DNA of 64,000 bases from Fragum whitleyi (lineage: Eukaryota > Mollusca > Bivalvia > Cardiida > Cardiidae): contig OX411543.1 in the NCBI GenBank assembly GCA_948146395.1, forward strand, positions 30,333,558 through 30,397,557, given 5' to 3'. Of the stretch, positions 55,161-64,000 are shown in pieces; the first letter of the stretch is position 1, and each line of letters begins with the position of its first letter. The translations under genes were made by a program, and so were the position numbers. The notes under the pieces were generated by a model. The model saw nothing but the letters and a program-made list of their open reading frames with translations. It was not told where the DNA came from and did no database searches.

Positions 55161-55227
55161 AACCCTTAGGTTAAAGACATGTCGTTAAATCAGTTAAAAG
55201 GGGTCGCGGCCATCAGACGATCAATGG

Positions 55228-55528
55228 TCAGCCCTTTTAGCTAGGTTGAGCACCAGACTTCAAAACCATTGAAGTTCGACGGCGTGGGTTCAAACCCGGG
55301 CTGGCACACTAACAAAACTAATTGTATTTCGGATGTGAGACGTTAAACCGAGGCCCCGTGAGACGGTGCTTTACACCGAGCACGTTAAAGAACCATGGTG
55401 GATCTCAGCAGTAGTTTCGTCATGTATCCTTGCACTATCCCCCGTAACAACTAAACGTCTTCTGGGGGCGTCGCTCATATGGGCATGTGCTACGGTAGCG
55501 ACGATAAATAAACGGAAATACAAACAAA
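55228..55528 (+). repeat. Complete tRNA-derived SINE, 301 bp
   Basis: Flanked by a perfect 13-bp duplication CAGACGATCAATG (55215-55227 and 55529-55541). The head has TTTTAGCTAGGTTGAGCAC (A box) and GTGGGTTCAAACCC (B box). The body carries GAGACGTTAAACC and GCACGTTAAAGAACC, and the tail is ATAAATAAACGG...CAAACAAA. It inserted into the transposon after that element was formed. Confidence 0.92.
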
Positions 55529-55541
55529 CAGACGATCAATG

Positions 55542-56839
55542 TACGGTGTTGAGCTTGGAAATCTTTACCGCATCATCCTATTGTAACCGCTTTCACCATA
55601 AAGGGACATGCTACGGTCGTAAGGTGTACAGTAGATCTAAGTGAATGATGCCATCGTCTCCAAAGGGGATGTCCAGTTACCATGCAGCCACATCTGCGAG
55701 TCTTGTGATAGGTTTGGAAATACTTCGAGCAAAGCACAATTTTGTGTTCACATTCGTCGTAAAAAACGTACAATATCAAATGTTCCGTACGATTTTTTTT
55801 TCAAAATATTTCCCTACATCTTTATCCTGGTTAAATACAGGATTCTCAGAATAAAAACACATCTCTATGAAACTAACGAGGGTGTACTTTAATTTTGAAA
55901 TTATATTTGTTGATTGATTATGAGCTGCAGTGACAGGTTTGTTTGACTTTTTTTTTAAATAATTGCCATTTGTTGTTTTACCAACTTTACTCACAAGGCA
56001 ATAATATAGTTGTATCTTTTGATCATGTGTCGTTATTGTTAAACATATATTGACTTATTTCTAATGATGTGCCAACATAGTTAACGATTAGTTTCCAGAT
56101 TTTTTTCCCTGACGTGTTACCATTTTTTATTTGTGGGAAAGTATTTTTATTAAAGAAAGTATTGATATAGATTAATTTTAATCGAAGATGATTGTGTCCT
56201 GATTTATAGATGTCGCAGTTGGTCCGAAATTGACAAAGAACTGAAAAATATTTCATACAAGCAATAACAGTATTTATTATTGAATACTAATCAACCTGAA
56301 ATGTTGAATCGTTATTCTTAATTGATACAACTACCTACGACCAACAGTCGATTATGTATATTTCTCGTATAAATTCGCGTTTTCATATGGTTTGGCTTCA
56401 CATAAACTTTTGTAGATAATCACATATTAACCAACACACCAGCAATACTCTTCTTCAATTAACCAATATACCATCTTCAATTAACCATGTCTTTGAAAAA
56501 TATTAAATATTCACTAAAAATGATTTAACCGTGGACCATCATTGTTATAAGAGGCAAATACGAAGAACCCAATACAACTTCATCTGTAACAACCGACACT
56601 TGGCAAGAGTTTGCTATTTTTGAAATCATATAGCTATTTAAAAGATTTTCTTCATAAATGAATTTATTTCAAGTTTAACATTCATGATAAATGAAGATCA
56701 AGACAAAGAGGTAGCGCAAAGTGCAAAGAAAAGCGTTTACTTAGTCTAGGGTGATCCATTTTAAATTCATTCAATGCAATCTCCAAAATTACGAACATTC
56801 CGTACGACATATGTATTGTTTACAAAAAATACCTATATA
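55542..56839. other. Remaining transposon interior, no gene recognised
   Basis: AT-rich. Short frames on both strands without a recognisable domain; no transposase motif seen. Confidence 0.5.
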
Positions 56840-56910
56840 ATCATAGCAAACCAACATACAAAATCATAGACAAACAATTTACGGTAACATCGTTAAACAC
56901 CAGTGGTACT

Positions 56911-57069
56911 TGTCTCTCACCAATGGTTGAGATAGCAGCTGGAGGCTAGGAAAGAATTTAATGGAATAACTGGTGCGAGAAATACCAGGAATCCATTGTT
57001 AGGTGCTACAGCCGCCGCGATATAAGTTAAAATGTTGAAAGCGGCATAAAACCACATTCAAACAAACAA
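56911..57069 (+). repeat. 3' part of interrupted SINE
   Basis: Continues the SINE from 50687: GGAATAACTGGTGCGAGAAA, GGTGCTACAGCCGCCGCGAT and the tail GCGGCATAAAACCAC...CAAACAAA. The second copy of the 13-bp duplication follows at 57070-57082. Confidence 0.9.
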
Positions 57070-57199
57070 ACCTTGAAATCATTGAATTTGTGCCTAGCGA
57101 TCCCCTTTAATTTACGTTCGATTTTTTGTGTATTTACATCCTCGATAAACAATCGTTGTGCTTAGGGTGAACACACATTTGCGAACTTTTAGAAATTGT

Positions 57200-57290
57200 A
57201 TTCCGCCTTGCACCTGAGTTTACGTGCAATGCGGGGTTACATTACTCAAACGTTTCGCGAACGTTCTTATCCTGAACGGACGCATTTTGT
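57200..57290 (+). repeat. Partial copy of the 36.8-kb MITE
   Basis: Shares CCTTGCACC, ACGTGCAA(T/A)GCGGGGT and TATCCTGAACG with 36835-36958. It is followed by a T20 run and further T-rich DNA. Confidence 0.55.
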
Positions 57291-58092
57291 TGCTATTTTT
57301 TTTTTTTTTTTTTTTCATTTTTTTCGGATCTTTTTTTTTTATAAAATGTTCTCGTATAGGGCAAAAGAGAAAGGAAAGATTTCAAATGTCTAGACTTAAC
57401 CATATCTCCTTCATTAAGCAACCCTAATTTTTCAACAGCCTTGGCTGCACAAATTTTATTGTAGAGAAATTCGGTTCTAGGAGAATCTTGTGATTTAATT
57501 ACATTTATACGATGTACTTTGAAATCTGCAAGTTCGCAGTTTTTTCGCAGATTCAAAAGTCTTCTGAATCATGTACACACTACTTCTTTTTATAAAATTT
57601 TAGATGATCTCTTTGGCACCCAAACACCCATTAGCACCAGCCAGCCCTTTTATTGCACTTATCTGCTAAACTTGTAAGATCAAAATTGCATATTAGCATA
57701 TGACGTTTCACGGAGCCGTGCTTATGCTTTAACCTTGTTGTTGTCGTTGTCATTTTTCGGCAATGATATTTATCGAGCAAATAACACATATGATTTCTAC
57801 AGATACGACTTTAAAAGGCATTTTTATCATGCTTTTTGTAAAGATTAGGATATCTCTGCTTTGTTTAAAGGGACGCTTGAAATACCCAAGTTGCCATTTA
57901 CAGAATCAGCATTAAGACTTCTAGTGAGGATAATATCAAGTTATATTGGGAGAAAACGAAATTTTTTAATCCTATTTCAGATTTACAAGTTAAAGAAAAA
58001 TAAACGATGACTTGTTTAAACTAAATAAAAATAACCCAAAAGTGCACTTAAGTCTAGTGACACATATATCTTAAAGATTTATGATTCACTCT
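57291..58092. other. No supported gene
   Basis: T-rich start (57297-57316, 57331-57340), then AT-rich sequence without recognised features. Confidence 0.5.
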
Positions 58093-59064
58093 TTAAGGTT
58101 CATGTAAAGTGTTTGAGGCCCAATTTTAAAACACTTCATTTGCCAAGAAAAAAGCAAATGTCCAGGTATATTATATATCAAATTGAAGCTATTTATGAGC
58201 ACAAGGAATTAAGCAACAAAAGACTGCCATAGCTATAGCGGTATAGCAAAACATTGTGGAAAAGGGTCATTTTGTACAGAACAAGCAACTGCATGACTGT
58301 TGGATAAAAATAGCTCTTATTTTAACAAATTACAGTCTAAAGTACGACCCAGGTACTACTACAAACATTGGTATAAAACTCGAGCCCAAAACGTAGTTAT
58401 GCAAGTATCTTATTTTGACTTATTTTATAAACACATATGTCATATATGTCATTCTAATTTTGTAAACGTGTAGATCTTTTTAAGGTATGGTGTGTTATCA
58501 CAACATGAATTGACATAAATAGTTTATTTACCTGTAAGGTTGTTTAGTAATATATCGATTTCTATTTCACTGAATCATAAATATAAAGTAATTTATTATA
58601 GATCTGTGATTTCAAAAACTATTATTTGAAATAAATTGCAGAAAATATTTCGCAATATTATGATGTGCTGTTGCACCATACCTAGCATCTATTTTGAAAA
58701 CAGACCAAACCGGTTTGACAAGTATGTTGACAAAATAAATGGAAATTGATTGTTTCAAAGGAGCTTTGTGAGACCGAGTTTTATATCAACGGTTGTAGTA
58801 CTACCTGGATAGTACTTTAGACTGTACTTTGTTAAAATATGAGCCAATTTTATCCAACCATCATGTAGTTGCTTGATCTGTACAAAATGACCCTTTTCCA
58901 CAATGTTTTGGCTTTACCGTTATAGTTATGGCGGTCTTATGTTGCTCAACTACTTGTGCTCAAAAATAGCTTCATTTTGATATACAATATACCTGGACTT
59001 ACTGCTTTTTCTAGGCTTATGAAGCGCCCTTCATTGGGTCTCAAACTCTTTACATGAACCTTAA
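58093..59064. repeat. Long fold-back, ~290-bp arms
   Basis: 58093-58383 and 58775-59064 are inverted copies along their full length, about 80-85 percent by eye. Landmarks are AAGGTTCATGTAAAG, GTCCAGGTATATT, AACATTGTGGAAAAGGGTCA and GGTA(C/G)TACTACAA. The loop is about 390 bp. Transcription would give a long imperfect double-stranded RNA. Confidence 0.88.
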
Positions 59065-59373
59065 ACTTAACGAATTTCAAAACATAGAATGAATTGCTTT
59101 TATCCGCCGAAATCACCCTCGACGTATTAGTGCAAAAATGGGCATTAGACAGACATATACGATAAAAAAAAGAACACATGATATAACTGTATAGAAAAGT
59201 CGTACTAAAAAGATTATTATGACACCACTATGCATCTAAAATAATTCAAAATAGAGGCCGAAACTTCGTATTGCAAAGAGAAATGTGTTATATAAGAAAT
59301 TCCCCCAATGTTTTCAAACTCACTATGTTACTTATCTTGATTTATATTTCTTTTATAGAGATTTATGCATATT

Positions 59374-59454
59374 TTCGAATTATTTGTAATTGCTATATAC
59401 ATCGATATATATATATTTTCGAATTATTTGTAATTGCTATATACATCGATATAT
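59374..59454 (+). repeat. Tandem duplication of ~40 bp
   Basis: TTCGAATTATTTGTAATTGC and the following CGATATATA occur twice in a row, with 43-bp spacing, ending at the Tc1 remnant. Confidence 0.85.
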
Positions 59455-59455
59455 A

Positions 59456-59990
59456 CACTGCCCTCCAAAAGTTTCTTCACACACACTTCTTTTAAAGATC
59501 TTTAGCTTAAGTAATTTAAAACAAAGTTTTATATTAATTTTATTAATAAAATGTATACTTTATATCTTTATTGCAATGTATCAATTAAGAAGCAATACCA
59601 GAAATGGCAAAATCATGTAAAATCGACAAAATCAGAATAGTTCACCATTTTACCAAATTTTCTATCAAGAGGATCAACTTCTGTCAATATTTAGTGTAGC
59701 CTCCATTAGCAGGTAAGACAGTCTGAACATGCATCTAGGCATGCTATTTATAAGTCTCTCACAACGTTCCACTGATAATCAGCATTTTCTCCTTTTGTCT
59801 CAATATTTTCTGTTATACATTCTTCTAAAATAGTATCTTTATCAACAGTCATTTTGTCGTCTAAAGTAGCGTTCAAATGGGAATAATCAGATTTTAAGTA
59901 ATAAAAACTAATCTATAACTTTGTTTAAAAAGATTAAAGCTGAAAATCTTATAAATGAAATGTGTGTGAAGGATCTTTTGGAGGGCAGTG
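59456..59990 (-). mobile_element. Deleted Tc1-type element, 535 bp
   Basis: Inverted ends CACTGCCCTCCAAAAG...TTCACACACA and the complement match at about 27 of 30 positions and are flanked by TA. Inside, the minus strand has a degenerate SMPR-like stretch (NSMPRCMFRLSYLL) like the C-terminus of Tc1 transposases, which indicates an internal deletion derivative. Confidence 0.8.
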
Positions 59991-60051
59991 TATATATTTT
60001 GAGCGTATCGACTGAATTAAAGGTGAAAAAATCGAGCATTTAATTACAAGC

Positions 60052-60500
60052 TCACCTGAGCACAAAGTAAATAAAGAAAAAGATGTCGAGACAAAGTGCT
60101 CAAGGTGAGCTTTTATGGTCAAAAGATGTCCTTCGTGCGTCGTGTGTCGTCAACATTCACCTTGTAGACACTCTTTAGGCCATATTTTTTTGCCCAATCA
60201 CCCTGAAAATTGGTCAAAATGCATGTCTTGGTGATATCTAGGTCACGTTTGAAATTGGGTCAAGTGAGGTCAAAAATGAGGTCACGGGGTCAAATTTTAG
60301 AAAAAAAACTCCTAGACACTCTAGAGGCAATATGTTTTGTCTTATCAACCTGAAAATTTGTCAGATTAAATGTCTTCATGAAATCTCAGTTTGGTTCGAA
60401 TTTGGGTAAAGTGTGCTTAAAAACTAGGTTGAGAGGTCATCTCATAAGACAGTTAACTTAGGTGAGCGATTTCGGGCCACTATAGCCCTTTTGTTTTTAA
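60052..60500 (+). repeat. Bivalve-type dispersed repeat with hairpin head
   Basis: Starts with AAGCTCACCTGAGCAC and its near complement GTGCTCAAGGTGAGCTT as a stem-loop, then GTCCTTCGTGCGTCGTGTGT, then two units beginning TAGACACTCT. It ends GGTGAGCGATTTCGGGCCAC...CCCTTTTGTTT. A second diverged copy ends at about 62,915. Confidence 0.75.
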
Positions 60501-60884
60501 AAGAATTGTTAGGTAATACTATTACCAAAAAACATGCAAATTAAAGGTTATGTTTGATCTGTTGGATTTTGATGAAAAGGGGTTTTATAGACGGTTTGAA
60601 AAGGTGAATATCTGAGACAGTTTGTAAACACTCGACGTAATTAAATAGCTAGACACATTGTTCGTGGTTTGGCCCTGCGCCATTCACTATTTACGATTCG
60701 TTCATTGTAGATTTTAAACATCCTGTTAACATGCAGGTCGAGTGAAATACCGCTATCACCTGGCAGGATAGATATTCTAGGTAAATAACGAAATCCTTTC
60801 TTATTTCAATGAAATTCGATTCCAATAAAATGTATTTTCATTACGTCCAGATACAACAAAGTGACAGAGAGCGAGAAAGAAAAA

Positions 60885-60980
60885 AACAGAAAAAGAGAGA
60901 GAGAGATAGAGAGAGAGAGAGTGAGAGAGAGAGTGAGAGAGAGAGAGTGATAAAGAGAGAGAGAGAGTGAGAGAGAGAGG

Positions 60981-61070
<90 letters not shown>
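60885..61070 (+). repeat. (GA)n microsatellite
   Basis: About 180 bp of GA with interruptions (GAGTGA, GATAGA), purest at 60988-61068. Ser-Leu open frames across it are artefacts. Confidence 0.97.
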
Positions 61071-61073
<3 letters not shown>

Positions 61074-61139
61074 GGGTAAAGTCGGCAAAGTCAGACAAAA
61101 ACTAGTCGTGTCGTACCTGAGACGCTGATACAGTTAGTT

Positions 61140-61450
61140 ACATCGTGAAATTTACATTCAACTCATTCAAAAACATTCTAAATCGCTTACTCAGCTCTCC
61201 ACTCACTCATTCCAAACACTCACTTAAACCATTCAAAAACGCTCAAACCCATTTAAAAATATAGAATCAACAGCGTCATTCAAAATAAATTTTGATACAG
61301 AAAAATCGCGATTTTACAGACATACATTGTAATTCAAATTGTTAGCATCTTATATGCTCTTGAAGAAAAAAAATGCGATATAGGATTACCTACCATTAAA
61401 TTCACCCAAAACAATTCGCTCCACACAATCATTCAATTTCATTCCTTAAT
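61140..61450 (+). repeat. Dispersed repeat, partner at 32725-33125
   Basis: Same orientation and landmarks as the 32.7-kb copy. Confidence 0.65.
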
Positions 61451-61618
61451 GATTTGGATGAGAAATGTGTGCGGTTGTGTTGGTATGCGTGTGTATGTGT
61501 GAGATAGATATATTTATGTATGATTTAATTTTCTATTGAAATTTCAATGCTAGAAGGCCATGTAGAATGTAATATGTTGTTATACGTATCTTAACATGTT
61601 ACCATCTTTGGATAAAGA

Positions 61619-61671
<53 letters not shown>
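61619..61671 (+). repeat. (TTA)n microsatellite
   Basis: About 17 uninterrupted TTA units. Confidence 0.97.
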
Positions 61672-61672
<1 letters not shown>

Positions 61673-62264
61673 CATTCAATAATCATTCACGTTGTCAATT
61701 TCACGATGTATGATCGAAATGAGCTAAGACAGAGGCTTTCTTTTTAGAGTTATTTAGTCTGATTTAATACTCGATCCGTCAAGCGAATAGGGACCATTTT
61801 TTATCTCTGTAAATTAATAAAAAAAAATGTTGGGAAAAAAAGATTAGATCCACCTCAGATCAAAAAGAAGTCGTATTGCAAAATAAGTAACATCTAAATC
61901 TAATAGAAGCTCTCTTTATTCAATATTTCTGTTTATAAAGAAAACTTAACCAAGCTTCGTTCATCTTAGTCAGCGCAGTCAACGCAATCTGTCTAGGATT
62001 GACATGCCAAGATGGCACGGTTTCGCCTGGCTCTGTTACGTGCTTTTTGTGCATATTTCCTTTTCTTTGTTCAGCGTTCCTTGCTTAAAAGTATTAAATA
62101 AAGCATGTTCAATGCGACTAGACTAATCAGGCTTACAATTTCTTGTGCACATTTATGGGAAACGAAACTGTAAAAGTTTGCCAATAAAAGTAAAATTGTC
62201 TAGTCTAGATGCTGAAAATGCGCTTTCCTTATTAACTTTGTTAGTTAATTTGACTGGTTCCCTT

Positions 62265-62915
62265 TTTAACTCATCTGAGCACAACGTCGTCCGTCGCATA
62301 GGCGTCCGAAATACCCCCCCCCCACCACCACCACCATATAGACTAATAATATAATTAGTCTATATGGTGGGGGGGGGGGGGGGGGTATTTCAGACCCCTA
62401 TGGTCCGTCGTGCGATGTGCGTCGTCCGTCGTCAACAATCTTAAAATCTTCTTCTTCTCCTGAAACACTGGGCCGATTTCAATGAAACTTTACCAGAATG
62501 TTCCCTTGGTGATCCTTTTTAAAAATTGTTCGCGAAATTTTGGTTAGCCAATAAAAATAGGGCGGGGCTTATTTTGAGCCCGAAATCTTTGAACGACACA
62601 TCCTCCTGAACCACTGGGCCGATTTCAATGAAACTTCACCAGAATGTTTCTTGGGTGACCCTTTTCAAAAATTGTACATAAAATTTTAACTGGCTAAAAT
62701 AAATGGGCGTGGCAGGGCGGGCCTTATTTTGAGTCTCGTGAGTAATGAATGACTGGGCAGGGACTAATACCACTTTAAATTCTTGGATCAACATCTCCTC
62801 TTCAACAATTAGGCAAATGCGAATGACATTTTGTCAGAAAATTACTTGGATGAGATCCACTAGACAAATAAATTTCAGGTGAGCGGTTAAGGGCCATTCT
62901 AGCCCACTTGTTTAA
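62265..62915 (+). repeat. Bivalve-type dispersed repeat, interrupted by a fold-back
   Basis: TCATCTGAGCAC head, GTCGTCCGTCG core, then two units with CACTGGGCCGATTTCAATGA and ACCAGAATGTT(T/C)C, ending AGGTGAGCGGTTAAGGGCCA and CTTGTTT. A fold-back sits at 62301-62397. Confidence 0.75.
62301..62397. repeat. Fold-back with G/C homopolymers, TA flanks
   Basis: GGCGTCCGAAATACCCCC and its complement GGGGGTATTTCAGACCCC enclose (CCA)n and a TAGACTAAT/ATTAGTCTA stem. TA lies on both sides, and the repeat continues beyond it, so it is an insertion. Confidence 0.75.
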
Positions 62916-62981
62916 TTAAGCACGAGATTATTAACGTCGAAAGACAGTTAGCTGGGGCGTTGCTTGCTGTAACTATTGGGA

Positions 62982-63074
62982 CCTGGTCCGCTGATTATTT
63001 CTTTATTGTACGTATATGACAATTTAGTCTATATCATCATATAAATAATAATAAACGAATATCAGCGGGCCAGG
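62982..63074. repeat. Small fold-back with CCTGGTCCGCTGAT ends
   Basis: Ends CCTGGTCCGCTGAT and ATCAGCGGGCCAGG pair at 13 of 14 positions. They match the outer ends of the palindrome element at 39.1 kb. Confidence 0.65.
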
Positions 63075-63308
63075 GGCCTGTTTTACTTAACATCTCACAA
63101 TATTTTTTATCGTAAGTCATTACGATTTCTTGCCTGAGTCAAAAATTAAAGCTGTTTCTACAGAAGTAACTAAATATGGAATTCTAAAGACGATTCCAAC
63201 GAGATTTTGCAAGGCAGAATCGAACAATGAATGAAAATACTAAGTACGATTTGTTATTTTGACTTATGATTATTTCTCTCGAAAGAAAGTTTAGTAAAAC
63301 GGGCCCTG
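63075..63308. repeat. Small inverted-repeat element with GGGCCYGTTTTACT ends
   Basis: Left GGGCCTGTTTTACTTAAC and right GTTTAGTAAAACGGGCCC are inverted copies about 215 bp apart, next to the previous fold-back. Non-coding, MITE-like. Confidence 0.6.
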
Positions 63309-63466
63309 GCCCCTTTGTCTGTAACCGAAGCTTGCCCACGAAGATAACGAAAACATAATAGGAGGCTTAAAACCACCGACATAGGCAAGGTGCGAGAGTG
63401 TGTAGCCTAGAGCTCTATCTTAGCGTGCCTCCCTCCCTAACTCTCCCTCTCTGGCCGACCCCAGCG

Positions 63467-63640
63467 CCCCCCCCCCCCCCCCCCATCCCTAGCCCACATG
63501 GTACCTGAAACTTTTCTTCATTAGTATAAAATATGTTCAAGTAATTTAGTTTCAACTACCTGGACACAGGTTTCGAAACTGCAGTTGGAATCTGGTCGAT
63601 AAGAAAAATTTTGTAGAAGTGTTTAGAACTCAAATGCTGT
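63467..63640 (+). repeat. C18 run and dispersed repeat, partner at 3866-4165
   Basis: 18 C at 63467-63484, then the same TGGTACCTGAAAC...TTTCGAAACTG block as at 3.9 kb. Confidence 0.55.
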
Positions 63641-64000
63641 TGTAAGTCGTTTTCTTTACGTTTGCACCTCAGAAATAGTTACCGTCCAAGATAAAATAAA
63701 TGCTTTGGTGTATGTCTCGATCAGAATGGCGACTATCTAACAGCCCTGCTAAGAGTAGTAGATTATTCTTGAATATATGTCGATTCGCCTATATTTAGCT
63801 TTGTAAGATGAATGCCTCATCTATTGTTGTGTGTCCAAGAACATGTTCATTTATGATATTAACACATGCAATGAAGCCTATGCCCCCATGTCACCTGCCT
63901 GGCAGTCTTGCAATTTGCACATCCATAATCTGAACCGAACGACTTCCCCTGAATTATTTTAATTTTAAATGTTAGGTAAAATTTAAGCCTGGAAGAATGA
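63641..64000. other. No supported gene
   Basis: AT-rich, no recognised feature. Confidence 0.5.

Noticed and set aside
60801..61098. Ser-Leu repeat proteins on the minus strand
   Set aside because: Translation of a (GA)n microsatellite.

Overview
The window looks like ordinary, AT-rich, repeat-laden intronic and intergenic DNA from a lophotrochozoan animal, most likely a bivalve mollusc. The grounds are spliced animal-type exons, an RBM8A-like first exon, a follistatin/Kazal gene with phase-1 exons, tRNA-derived SINEs ending in CAAACAAA-type tails, a tyrosine-recombinase retrotransposon, and dispersed repeats of a style familiar from bivalve genomes (hairpin head with AGCTCACCTGAG, 3' end GGTGAGCGATT...GGGCC...TTGTTT, GGACGG-rich cores). 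No bacterial, phage, rRNA or CRISPR signal was seen.

Layout. 0-1.8 kb: frameshifted hAT transposase remnant. 2-8 kb: a 5-kb-spaced inverted repeat pair, a 165-bp tandem array and a small MITE. 8.2 kb: probable RBM8A/Y14 coding exon 1 (minus). 10.1-15.0 kb: a miniature LTR element (TRIM) whose 5' LTR is split by about 4.5 kb holding a LINE fragment and two minisatellites. 16.4-17.2 kb: broken copy of a mollusc repetitive ORF family. 18.2-20.4 kb: LINE 3' half (minus). 20.4-22.6 kb: 21-bp satellite with a 377-bp higher-order period and an internal inversion. 22.9-28.2 kb: two TIR elements, a fold-back and a possible exon. 31.5-38.7 kb: four minus-strand exons of a secreted follistatin-like protein with three 10-Cys modules and a very basic tail. 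39.2-40.6 kb: complete but stop-containing Tc1 element. 41.1-41.5 kb: hAT-type MITE. 45.2-50.0 kb: full-length tyrosine-recombinase (Ngaro/PAT-like) retrotransposon with split direct repeats. 50.6-57.1 kb: a SINE with a perfect 13-bp target duplication, interrupted by a 6.2-kb DNA transposon with 66-bp TIRs and a 5-bp target duplication, carrying C2H2 zinc-finger exons. 58-64 kb: long fold-back, Tc1 remnant, dispersed repeats, simple repeats.

The most interesting object is the 6,218-bp transposon at 50688-56905. Its borders are set by three independent signals (TIRs, 5-bp duplication, and the interrupted SINE with its own 13-bp duplication). Its ends start with CAC and duplicate 5 bp, as Transib/RAG-like elements do, yet no transposase is visible. 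Instead it holds spliced-looking zinc-finger exons. The secreted follistatin/Kazal gene is the best supported host gene; the RBM8A exon is the second. Host genes and mobile elements are interleaved and show no operon-like cooperation.
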